A DNA stretch of 6,270 nucleotides from Candidatus Thorarchaeota archaeon (GTDB lineage: Archaea; Asgardarchaeota; Thorarchaeia; Thorarchaeales; Thorarchaeaceae). How positions within the stretch are numbered: position 1 is the stretch's first letter; each line of letters begins with the position of its first letter. A program made the position numbers and the translations under genes. Where the stretch lies: contig DAOWDY010000004.1 of NCBI GenBank assembly GCA_030638785.1, forward strand, positions 1 to 6,270. Reading direction: 5' to 3'. Shown here piece after piece: positions 1-5,747 of the stretch. Under the pieces are notes generated by a model. That model was not told where the DNA came from, did not search any database, and worked only from the letters and a program-made list of their open reading frames with translations.

Positions 1-11
1 AGAGAGAACGA

Positions 12-434
12 ATGCTCGGAAGGGATCATGAACCTACTGAGAAACAGATTCTAGAGTACATTGGTTTGAAGGCATCAAAGTTATGGATTGCCCTTGAAGA
101 GTTCATGACCATGAATTATGACTTCCAGCCAGAGCTTAGTTACTGGGGTGACAAGTACGGTTGGATACTTCGTTATCGGAAGAGTGGTAAGACGCTTGTG
201 TCATTCTATCCAGAAAAAGGCGGATTCACAGTACAGGTCATTCTGGGAAAGAAAGAGGTCGAGACGTTTGAGGGCATTCGAGAGGAACTTGGTTCAGATA
301 TTGTGAGTCTTTTTGATGAAACGAAACAGTTTCATGATGGGAGATGGCTCTATATCAAGCAACCAGAAGTGGGTACACTTGGTGATGTAGAGAAGCTCAT
401 TCAACTGAAGAGGAACCCTAGACCAAAGATCTAG
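12..434 (+). CDS. DUF3788-like protein (5' end possibly outside the window)
   Basis: This 140-residue soluble protein resembles the DUF3788 family, whose biochemical function is unknown. Family-like features are the N-terminal DHEPTE segment (residues 5-10), a YGWILRYRKSGKTL block (49-62), FYPEKGGFTVQVILGKKE (65-82), and FHDGRWLYIK (107-116). The length is near what I recall for the family. There is no signal peptide or membrane segment, so it is probably cytosolic. The ATG at 12 is the first in frame, but the three codons before it (from position 3) are also open. Relatives often have a few residues ahead of this point, so the true start may lie before the window. No ribosome binding site is visible ahead of 12. 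A 122-base gap separates it from the DinB-like gene on the same strand, too wide to show co-transcription. Family recognition is from memory of the motif pattern. Confidence 0.82.
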   Translation: MLGRDHEPTEKQILEYIGLKASKLWIALEEFMTMNYDFQPELSYWGDKYGWILRYRKSGKTLVSFYPEKGGFTVQVILGKKEVETFEGIREELGSDIVSLFDETKQFHDGRWLYIKQPEVGTLGDVEKLIQLKRNPRPKI

Positions 435-519
435 CATAGCTAATACACCAAACCGGTTCGAATCCTCAGGAATCGTTGGAAACTAGAATTTCATTTCGGA
501 TGTCTGCTTTGTTGCCAAT

Positions 520-526
520 GTATAAA
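520..526 (+). promoter_or_regulatory. TATA box candidate for the DinB-like gene
   Basis: TATAAAT is a close match to the archaeal TATA box. It sits 31-37 bases before the ATG at 557, which would give a very short or nearly absent leader, common in archaea. If real, the upstream in-frame starts (476, 500, 518) cannot be used from this promoter. No TFB-recognition element was resolved. Confidence 0.4.
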
Positions 527-556
527 TCGATTCGGTCTAGGGCCACGTTGATTGAA

Positions 557-1060
557 ATGAATGTTGAATTTGTCAAGAGTATGTTCTTTTTCACTAGGAC
601 CTTGCGTGAAAGGGCTTTTCGAGGCCTGCAGAAGAACGGATGTAATGATTTGTCCTTTCGGCCTTCAACGGGCATGTCATCGATTGGCTGGCTCCTCGCC
701 CATCAGGCTGCAGTCTACGACTTTGTTTTGAATATGCTGATTCGAGGCAACCCTCCCAAGAATCCTGACTTCTTCGATTCATATAGTGGTGGCAACTCAG
801 CTAACACAGGTGATTGGATAGGAACGCCACTACAAGAGATTGAAGCTTACTACGACTCGACTGAGAGTGATTTCCTTTTCTGGATTGAGAATACCCCAGT
901 CGAAGAGCTGAGTCGAAAACTAGATGAATCCTGTGAGTCTCAATATCATCAAGGCATGCGCATTATCGATGTGATTTCAGATATGTTCGCACACTTGAAT
1001 CATCACAACGGACATCTCAGCGCCATCAAGGGGGATTGGTGTCGGCAAAAGGAATCTTGA
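557..1060 (+). CDS. DinB-like family protein (putative metal-dependent four-helix protein)
   Basis: The gene encodes a cytosolic protein of the DinB/YfiT-like fold, a four-helix bundle that usually binds a divalent metal through three histidines. Some members are thiol-dependent transferases; most have no known reaction. Numbered from the longest frame (TTG at 476), the likely ligands are His76 in the WLLAHQ segment, then His173 and His177 in the C-terminal HLNHHNGHL helix. That spacing is typical of the family. The start is uncertain. In-frame options are TTG 476, ATG 500, ATG 518 and ATG 557. I chose 557 because similarity to DinB proteins starts there, the 167-codon length suits the family, and a TATAAAT box at 520-526 would place transcription onset a few bases ahead of 557. 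An AGGA at 468-471 gives modest support to 476. No partner gene reveals a substrate. Confidence 0.8.
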   Translation: MNVEFVKSMFFFTRTLRERAFRGLQKNGCNDLSFRPSTGMSSIGWLLAHQAAVYDFVLNMLIRGNPPKNPDFFDSYSGGNSANTGDWIGTPLQEIEAYYDSTESDFLFWIENTPVEELSRKLDESCESQYHQGMRIIDVISDMFAHLNHHNGHLSAIKGDWCRQKES

Positions 1061-1117
1061 TTTGAGGGGAAAATTGATTATCATTTGAGTTGATCGACAT
1101 GTCATCAGTGGACACCC

Positions 1118-1122
1118 TTTTT
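1118..1122 (+). terminator. T-run downstream of the DinB-like gene
   Basis: A run of five T follows ACACCC about 58 bases after the DinB-like stop. Archaeal termination often needs only a short T-tract without a hairpin, so this could end the upstream transcript. The tract is short and the call weak. Confidence 0.25.
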
Positions 1123-1186
1123 CACTTCCTACGGTTAACCATCAAAATGGAATAATGATATACCTGGTAGGAGATTAACGGAAAAC

Positions 1187-1200
1187 TACATTATGTCATA
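1187..1200 (+). promoter_or_regulatory. Promoter-like element for the DUF4386-winged-helix gene
   Basis: The A/T-rich stretch CTACATTATGTCATAAAA (from 1187) lies about 45 bases before the TTG start, behind an A-rich segment. The 8-mer ATTATGTC at 1190-1197 recurs at 2136-2143, at nearly the same distance (48 bases) before the next + strand gene. Transcription starting about 25 bases downstream would leave a leader of roughly 20 bases containing the GGAGG at 1223-1227. It is not a consensus TATA box. Confidence 0.3.
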
Positions 1201-1222
1201 AAATCTACTGGGCTAAGAAGTT

Positions 1223-1227
1223 GGAGG
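1223..1227 (+). promoter_or_regulatory. Shine-Dalgarno GGAGG deciding the TTG start at 1235
   Basis: A perfect GGAGG lies seven bases ahead of TTG 1235. The nearby ATG at 1242 is out of frame with the long reading frame, and no in-frame ATG lies near this site. The ribosome binding site therefore fixes TTG as the start of the membrane protein. Confidence 0.7.
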
Positions 1228-1234
1228 AAATCAA

Positions 1235-2068
1235 TTGAATCATGGACTAGCTTTAGATAGAGTAGGATGTGCAAGGAATTCAGGAGTTTTCATTTTAACT
1301 AGAATACTGTTGGGGTCATTCATATTTTTGTCCCTGAATACATTATTCTACGTACCAGTTGAAGGTATGTTAGCAGCGGTTCAGAGTGTGAAAGCAAATG
1401 TGTTGTTCTTCATTCTCATCATTTGTGCTCTTGTTCCGTTGGCATTCATAAGTTTAGTAGTTAGTTTTCCACTAAACAATGTACTTTCTTCAGTTAACAA
1501 GGATCTGTCAATATGGGCCGCAAGATTGAGGGGGATAGAAGCTTTAATTTTCATTGCAGGTATGGTGTTGTTGATTGTTGAAATACCTCTTTTCTACCAA
1601 GTCTTTCTTTCTGGTCTAATCTTATATGGTCTTCACCTGATTATAGTCGGCTACTTGGTTTTCAAATCTGGTTTCCTTAGTAACGTTCTGGGCATCTCGT
1701 TAATAATTGGTGGATCAGTGGGTTACTTTTTCGGAGGTATTACTGGTTTCTTCGTACCCAGCCTTGTCTTGTTATCTACAATCGGTATAGTGTTTGCGAT
1801 TATCACGGAAATTTCTCTTGCATTTGTCCTAATAGTTACAGCAAGTCGAACAACTTTTGACGACGATGATTCGAAATCGAGAGTAATCAAGATTTTGAAG
1901 GACTTGGGTGAAGCAACAACAACTGAAATCATTGTTGAAGCTTCCAAGGAATCACTAGAGTGTAAAGATCGTGTTCCTAGAACATTGAAAGCGTTAGAGA
2001 TTGATAATGAAGTTACTAAGAGGCTCTCAAAAGAAAAGAAAGGATATGTTTGGACTCTAGTTGGTTAA
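1235..2068 (+). CDS. DUF4386-like membrane protein with C-terminal winged-helix-like domain
   Basis: This 277-residue protein has about six hydrophobic segments (roughly residues 17-39, 54-78, 101-121, 124-143, 150-170, 173-202). They are followed by an acidic linker (FDDDDSK, 208-214) and a soluble tail. The membrane part resembles DUF4386: a LRGIEALIFIAG segment near 98-109, then GLILYGLHLIIVGYLVFKSG (127-146), then FLSNVLGISLIIGG (147-160). The tail (215-277) reads as a winged helix: helix RVIKILKD, a TTTEIIVEAS turn-helix, a putative recognition helix DRVPRTLKAL (245-254), and a wing ending GYVWTL. I infer a membrane-tethered one-component regulator or sensor; no ligand or target is evident. 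The start is TTG, supported by GGAGG at 1223-1227. Proteins of DUF4386 usually lack this tail as far as I recall. The membrane family call is moderate; the topology and tail are clearer. Confidence 0.8.
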   Translation: MNHGLALDRVGCARNSGVFILTRILLGSFIFLSLNTLFYVPVEGMLAAVQSVKANVLFFILIICALVPLAFISLVVSFPLNNVLSSVNKDLSIWAARLRGIEALIFIAGMVLLIVEIPLFYQVFLSGLILYGLHLIIVGYLVFKSGFLSNVLGISLIIGGSVGYFFGGITGFFVPSLVLLSTIGIVFAIITEISLAFVLIVTASRTTFDDDDSKSRVIKILKDLGEATTTEIIVEASKESLECKDRVPRTLKALEIDNEVTKRLSKEKKGYVWTLVG

Positions 2069-2132
2069 ATCATGGACATACACCTTGACTTTATAGAATT
2101 CAATCAAGCATTGATTCAGAGAAATAAGAATG

Positions 2133-2143
2133 ATTATTATGTC
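2133..2143 (+). promoter_or_regulatory. Promoter-like element for the truncated acyltransferase gene
   Basis: ATTATTATGTC lies about 41-51 bases before the ATG at 2184 and shares ATTATGTC with the element ahead of the preceding gene. Initiation about 25 bases downstream would place the start of the transcript just ahead of the AAAGGTGA ribosome binding site at 2167-2174. A surviving promoter and binding site would mean the truncated gene may still be expressed. Confidence 0.28.
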
Positions 2144-2183
2144 GGTATAACCGCCTTCAATTCATTAAAGGTGAATAATCTTC

Positions 2184-2300
2184 ATGACCACAGAATCTGA
2201 AACGAAACGACTCATCTTCCTTGATAATTTGAAGATTTTCTTTGTTATTCTAGTCATTTTCACCCATGTAATGGTAACCTATGAATCTCACAATGATCGA
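2184..2300 (+). pseudogene. Truncated acyltransferase-3 family gene (N-terminal remnant)
   Basis: The ATG at 2184 has a good ribosome binding site (AAAGGTGA, 2167-2174). The first 33 or so residues match the start of acyltransferase-3 family integral membrane enzymes: KRLIFLDNLKIFFVILVIF, then THVMVTYE, with a first membrane helix and its conserved histidine (His28). These enzymes normally have about 350-400 residues and ten or so helices, and move acyl groups onto sugars or other acceptors. Here similarity stops after about codon 34-40. The frame stays open to 2429, but from 2307 it reads antisense through the C-terminal coding region of the ABC permease and shows no further membrane helices. 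The remainder is therefore missing, and the product cannot be catalytic. The break lies between about 2285 and 2306. A deletion or rearrangement is the likely cause; an assembly join is the alternative. Confidence 0.72.
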
Positions 2301-2306
2301 ACTACA

Positions 2307-3116
2307 TCAGATATCTTTCAAAGAGAAGTATATTGTGGATATGACCACCGAGAGTACCGTGATGGTACTGTATACTACAGCTGGTATCCATTCGTCACCA
2401 GTCCACACGTTCTGAATTACATCTTGTAGTACGATCATCAATTCAGTTGGAGCTATTAACCCCAAGTCTAAGGCTGGAAAGAAGGTTATCATTGCAAACC
2501 AGAGAATAAGCAGTGATACAATGGAAATGACTGTGTTTGACGTTACGGTACTAAATGTAACACCAAGAGTAGTCAACATGATCAGAAGAAGTGCAACGAA
2601 AAGGATGGTTACTATCAGTCCATTGACCTCGTGGGTGTTTTCTGCCATTCGAAGAGATATTCCGCCTATTACCGATATGATTGCTAAATATATCACCATC
2701 ACGTATGAAATTCTTGATGCGAACTTTGCCAAAATGTAATCGTACCGTCTAACTGACTTGCTCATTATAGAGTCAGCAATTTCTCCGGATTCAGAAGATA
2801 CTGCACTAGCAGAAATGCCTATGACCAGGAAACTCCAGAACATGGTGAAATCAGAGAGGACTTGTACAATGATAGATGATGTGTCCATATATGCAACTGC
2901 ACCCAGAACAAATAGGACATGAATGAACATTGCAACTATTAGCCAACCGTAGGTGATTTTGGTCCTAATGAGGCTCTTTAGATCAGCTTGCATTATGGCT
3001 AGGAAAGGTGTTACCCTTCGTCTAATTTTCACATCTAATTCGTCTAACCTTAATCCAATTTTCTCGTCTAATTCGTCTAATCCGCGTCTAATTCTTAAAA
3101 GCTCTGGTGAACCCAA
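2307..3116 (-). CDS. ABC-2 type transporter permease with 11-residue repeat N terminus
   Basis: This 269-residue membrane subunit belongs with the ATPase encoded just upstream. It has six predicted helices (about residues 57-77, 88-107, 133-154, 166-187, 196-214, 245-265). After helix 2 comes the segment SSESGEIADSIMSKSVRRYDY (107-127, contiguous), typical of ABC-2 permeases of the NatB/YhaP kind, which usually export drugs, peptides, ions or lipids. It ends YFSLKDI, a usual permease ending, so it appears complete. The start is TTG at 3116, within the ATPase 3' end, supported by GGAGG on the minus strand at 3130-3126, nine bases away. The alternative is ATG at 2993 (residue 42), where the family-like part begins, but no binding site precedes it. 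The 41-residue extension holds two 11-residue repeats (LDELDEKIGLR, LDELDVKIRRR), an amphipathic, probably helical segment. The substrate is unknown. Confidence 0.88.
   Translation of the reverse strand: MGSPELLRIRRGLDELDEKIGLRLDELDVKIRRRVTPFLAIMQADLKSLIRTKITYGWLIVAMFIHVLFVLGAVAYMDTSSIIVQVLSDFTMFWSFLVIGISASAVSSESGEIADSIMSKSVRRYDYILAKFASRISYVMVIYLAIISVIGGISLRMAENTHEVNGLIVTILFVALLLIMLTTLGVTFSTVTSNTVISIVSLLILWFAMITFFPALDLGLIAPTELMIVLQDVIQNVWTGDEWIPAVVYSTITVLSVVISTIYFSLKDI
3019..3091 (-). repeat. 33-bp imperfect tandem repeat inside the permease gene
   Basis: The 14-mer TCTAATTCGTCTAA (+ strand) occurs at 3034-3047 and again at 3067-3080, exactly 33 bases apart. The surrounding 29 bases are also largely repeated (3019-3047 against 3052-3080). 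Further TCTAA units lie at 3021 and 3087. The period is eleven codons, so on the minus strand it keeps the permease frame and encodes LDELDEKI and LDELDVKI. It probably arose by in-frame duplication or slippage. Confidence 0.75.
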
Positions 3117-4116
3117 GTGATTCTTCCTCCTCTATTAGTTCTAAGAACGCATCCTCAATACTAGAGATCGAGGAGTTTATCGATATCAAATCTAAACCGC
3201 ACTCGACAATGAGATTCAACACTGCTAGTACCATCTTCAGTACGGGACTATCTGAAACAAAACGAATCTCCAGTGTGAACTCGCCCAATCTCTTGAAGTC
3301 CACAACGCCTTCTATTGACACCAATCTATTACAGAAGGCATCCATATCTCCCTCAAGTTCTAATCTGAATCTGTTGCTTTGTATGTATTTCTTCATCTCT
3401 TTGATTGGTCCTGAATAGATGAGCTTACCTTCATTTATTATTCCAACATGAGTACATATTCTTTCGATATCGCTTAAAATGTGGGATGAAACAAGTATCG
3501 TTTTCTTACTATCTAGTTCCTCGAGCAAATCTAGAGTTGATTTTCTCCCAACTGGATCTAAGCCAGAGGTCGGTTCATCAAGGATAAGCAAATCCGGACG
3601 ATTCATCATAGCTGCTGCAAGCCCTAAGCGGGTGATCATTCCTGTTGAAAAATCCTTTATCTGGTGAGAGGCACTATGTAAGAGATCGACTGATCTTATG
3701 AGCGATGAGAGTCGCGAGGTTCTTTCACTCTTTGACAGACAGAACAATTTACCTATGAAGTTCAAGTAAGTTATCGGAGTCATTTTAGGTGGAAATTTCG
3801 GATTTGTTGAGAGATATCCGATCCGTTCTCGTAGATTTGAGGAGTTTGGAGTCATTCGTTCACCGAAGATTTTAACCACTCCCGCAGTTGGGTTTATCAA
3901 TCCCAATAATTGTCGTATTATCGTAGTTTTGCCTGCTCCATTAGGACCTAGGAGACCATAGATTGAACCTTCCTCTACTTCTAGATTCAAGTTGTTTACA
4001 GCGATGAGCTTGTCCGCAAATATCTTTGTGAGATTTTCTGTTTCTATAACGGGATTCATTCGCAAAGTATCCCCCACAGTTTCGATAGTAGAACAATGAC
4101 AGTTGGTATATGACAT
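3088..4116 (-). CDS. ABC transporter ATP-binding protein (exporter, CcmA/NatA type)
   Basis: This 342-residue cytosolic ATPase should power export through the overlapping permease. Visible motifs are Walker A GPNGAGKTT (57-65), the signature FSTGMITRL (156-164), Walker B LLILDEP (176-182) with catalytic Glu181, D-loop SGLDP (184-188), and the H-loop histidine 212 in VSSHIL. The Q-loop region reads IGYLSTNPKF, so Thr104 stands where Gln or Glu is usual. The signature lacks the second Gly of LSGGQ and the usual Lys-Gln after GM. Residues 230-342 form the extra C-terminal domain common in this class, ending in a SSISSIEDAFLELIE block. I used ATG 4116, which has an AGGA seven bases ahead. ATG 4059 (residue 20) is also possible, since ABC homology begins at NPVIETENLTKIF and the first 19 residues look unrelated. 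A 29-base overlap joins it to the permease. Confidence 0.93.
   Translation of the reverse strand: MSYTNCHCSTIETVGDTLRMNPVIETENLTKIFADKLIAVNNLNLEVEEGSIYGLLGPNGAGKTTIIRQLLGLINPTAGVVKIFGERMTPNSSNLRERIGYLSTNPKFPPKMTPITYLNFIGKLFCLSKSERTSRLSSLIRSVDLLHSASHQIKDFSTGMITRLGLAAAMMNRPDLLILDEPTSGLDPVGRKSTLDLLEELDSKKTILVSSHILSDIERICTHVGIINEGKLIYSGPIKEMKKYIQSNRFRLELEGDMDAFCNRLVSIEGVVDFKRLGEFTLEIRFVSDSPVLKMVLAVLNLIVECGLDLISINSSISSIEDAFLELIEEEESLGFTRAFKN
3126..3130 (-). promoter_or_regulatory. Shine-Dalgarno GGAGG for the permease, inside the ATPase gene
   Basis: On the minus strand this reads GGAGG within GAGGAGGAAGAA, nine bases before TTG 3116. The same bases encode the glutamate run (EEEE, residues 329-332) at the ATPase C terminus. 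Its position indicates translational coupling of the two subunits and supports the upstream TTG over the internal ATG at 2993. Confidence 0.6.
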
Positions 4117-4128
4117 TTAAACATCCTT

Positions 4129-4186
4129 AAAACTTAGCTCCGAAATCAGCTAAGATTGCATCTATTAATATCGCCGTCTAAGTTTT
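4129..4186. repeat. Nested inverted repeats ahead of the ATPase gene
   Basis: AAAACTTAG (4129-4137) is exactly complementary to CTAAGTTTT (4178-4186). Within this pair, CTTAGCT (4133-4139) and AGCTAAG (4148-4154) form a perfect 7-base inverted repeat with an 8-base spacer. The inner repeat lies 17 bases ahead of the ATPase ATG and over the expected transcription start. It could be an operator for a dimeric repressor or a hairpin in the leader; sequence alone cannot decide. Confidence 0.5.
4162..4172 (-). promoter_or_regulatory. TATA-like box for the ATPase-permease operon
   Basis: The minus strand reads GATATTAATAG across this stretch, an acceptable archaeal TATA-like sequence. Transcription would start about 25 bases further, near 4140-4144, within the spacer of the CTTAGCT/AGCTAAG repeat and about 25 bases before ATG 4116. 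This supports a separate promoter for the transporter rather than read-through from the hydrolase gene. Confidence 0.4.
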
Positions 4187-4190
4187 CAAC

Positions 4191-4209
4191 GTGAATACGA
4201 ATCATTCAC
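4191..4209 (-). terminator. Hairpin over the hydrolase stop codon, possible terminator
   Basis: GTGAAT (4191-4196) and ATTCAC (4204-4209) form a 6-bp stem with a 7-base loop that includes the hydrolase TGA stop (4208-4206). No T-run follows on the minus strand, so it is not a classical intrinsic terminator. It could protect the 3' end of the message or weaken read-through into the transporter genes. Confidence 0.25.
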
Positions 4210-5747
4210 CGGAGGACAGAAATCTCAAAAAATGAGGGCTGTTCAACACTTGACTTCACACTCTGTAACGAGGGTCCACTAATTTGAGGTAGTTCATATT
4301 TCGGGAAATTCGACCAAGACACTTCAAAACCAATGCGTTCAGTCTTCTCAATTTGGATGCCAATCGCAAGCATATCCACACGAATCTGTGTGTAATCTTC
4401 AAGCCGTCCTTTGACACTCACTATACCATCCTGTAAAAACCGCTGGTTTCCATCCTTGTCTTCTAGTAGCATCTTTGTGGTAAAATGAGTTTCAGGACTT
4501 TCAGACGTGACCCAAAGCTTTGCTGTGATTGGTCCAAGTATCGTGTAAGAATCAGTCGCTGGTTCTCCGAAGAAACGCAGTACATCTCTTCGCTCACTCA
4601 ATTGAGATTGATCAGCAGGTCCTGGCTCGAGGAGTGGAGGAAATTCCCAGACCGCACCACCAATAGTTGGGACTGGATTTGATGGATCAACGTGAATGTC
4701 AAACTCAGATTCCTTCTTCGGAGGTTCAAGATTCAGAGTGAAGCCAGTGTCTAAATGAAGCAATTGTGTTTCAACTAGTTCTTCGCTGGGAGGCCACGAG
4801 TCCAGAGTAATCCACTCATCTTTTCGTAGAATGTATGCTTTGATATATTGGCTAGCACCTTCCACGGTTCGCTTGACCATACCCATAAAATCTGCTGCGG
4901 CATTTGCTTTTCCTTCCTTCCCGAAATCAAAATCTCCAAGACCGGGCAAACTCTGGAGATATCCATTATGACCCCACGGTCCTAAGATTAAGTCGGGTGG
5001 TTGTCCGCCGGCACTCATTACATCCTCGAATGTGCTGAAGGTGGCTCCAAGCATGAAATCAAACCAGCCACCGACAAGACATACTCTGGTCTTGAGAGGT
5101 TTTGAGATTTTGACAGAGTCTTTCAACCAGTCATTAGTTGCTTTTGGATTCAGAAACTGTTGCCACACATGGTCGGGCCATCCAAGAGAGTCCACTTTGT
5201 CTGGAAGAGCTCCGGAGTAATTTTCAGGCCAAGTCCCGTTCACCCGTGCTAATGAAGATTGAACACGAGTCGAAGTCATGATGGACCACGGTAAAGCCCA
5301 ATGTAGGTGCAAGACTCCATTCCGATAGACCAATCCATCGTAAGGTCGAGTAAATGTCATTGGAGAGAAGATAGCATCTATAGAGTCACCTTCATCATCT
5401 AGTACTTGTAGCGCGACGTATCCGAGATACGATGGCCCCATTGCTATGAATCGACCATTGCTCCAATCTTGTTTCTTGATCCAAGATATTGTGTCGAGAG
5501 TATCCTCCTTTTCTTTGAATGGAGTGAAAAGCCCCTCGGAGTCATATCTTCCTCGAGTGTCCTGCAAGACAATGGCATATGCTCCTGTGGCCCTTAGAGC
5601 ATCAACTGCGGCTAAGTAACCCTTTGCACTATATGGAGTACGTATGAGTACTGTAGTGAAATTTCCAGACTCTTGTGGAACATAGAGGATTGTTGATAGT
5701 TTTATTCCATCACGCATTTCAACGGGTAGTGCAAAATTCATCTTCAT
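4206..5747 (-). CDS. CocE/NonD-family alpha/beta hydrolase (X-Pro dipeptidyl-peptidase-like)
   Basis: The 513-residue protein resembles the serine hydrolase family of cocaine esterase, glutaryl-7-ACA acylase and X-Pro dipeptidyl-peptidase (S15), which cleave esters or amides. The nucleophile is Ser106 in GPSYLGYVAL. The acid is Asp230 in GGWFDFM and the base His260 in GPWGHNG. Tyr39 in RTPYS matches the tyrosine that helps form the oxyanion hole in cocaine esterase. RDGIKLSTILYVP near the N terminus and QDTRGRYDSEG (62-72) are also family hallmarks. Residues about 110-220 form the helical cap, and about 330-513 the C-terminal jelly-roll domain. It is shorter than many relatives (550-600) but all parts appear present. 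It lacks a signal peptide, so it is probably cytosolic. The start is ATG 5747; ATG 5741 is also possible, and no strong ribosome binding site is seen. The substrate cannot be told from the sequence. Confidence 0.93.
   Translation of the reverse strand: MKMNFALPVEMRDGIKLSTILYVPQESGNFTTVLIRTPYSAKGYLAAVDALRATGAYAIVLQDTRGRYDSEGLFTPFKEKEDTLDTISWIKKQDWSNGRFIAMGPSYLGYVALQVLDDEGDSIDAIFSPMTFTRPYDGLVYRNGVLHLHWALPWSIMTSTRVQSSLARVNGTWPENYSGALPDKVDSLGWPDHVWQQFLNPKATNDWLKDSVKISKPLKTRVCLVGGWFDFMLGATFSTFEDVMSAGGQPPDLILGPWGHNGYLQSLPGLGDFDFGKEGKANAAADFMGMVKRTVEGASQYIKAYILRKDEWITLDSWPPSEELVETQLLHLDTGFTLNLEPPKKESEFDIHVDPSNPVPTIGGAVWEFPPLLEPGPADQSQLSERRDVLRFFGEPATDSYTILGPITAKLWVTSESPETHFTTKMLLEDKDGNQRFLQDGIVSVKGRLEDYTQIRVDMLAIGIQIEKTERIGFEVSWSNFPKYELPQISGPSLQSVKSSVEQPSFFEISVLR

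Noticed and set aside
451..470. GGTTCGAATCC looks like a tRNA T-loop, suggesting a tRNA 3' end or attachment site remnant
   Set aside because: Only two or three stem pairs form. The bases downstream have no matching 5' acceptor strand within 90 bases upstream, and no anticodon arm is visible.
2307..2429. Continuation of the acyltransferase frame as part of a real 81-residue protein
   Set aside because: The residues after about 40 are antisense to the conserved permease C-terminal helix and show no membrane helix or family motif.
3019..3091. Possible CRISPR-like or integration repeat array
   Set aside because: The repeats are contiguous, imperfect and in frame with eleven codons of the permease; there are no unique spacers.
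3107..3667. Open frames on the + strand opposite the ABC ATPase
   Set aside because: They are serine-rich antisense shadows of a well-supported gene, without homology-like motifs or start signals.
4206..5747. Assigning a specific activity such as cocaine esterase, cephalosporin acylase or Pro-dipeptidyl-peptidase
   Set aside because: The catalytic triad identifies only the broad family. Substrate-defining regions in the cap and jelly-roll cannot be read by eye.
2307..5747. Reading the hydrolase, ATPase and permease as one three-gene operon
   Set aside because: An 89-base gap with its own TATA-like box and inverted repeats separates the hydrolase from the ATPase. Joint transcription is possible but not supported.
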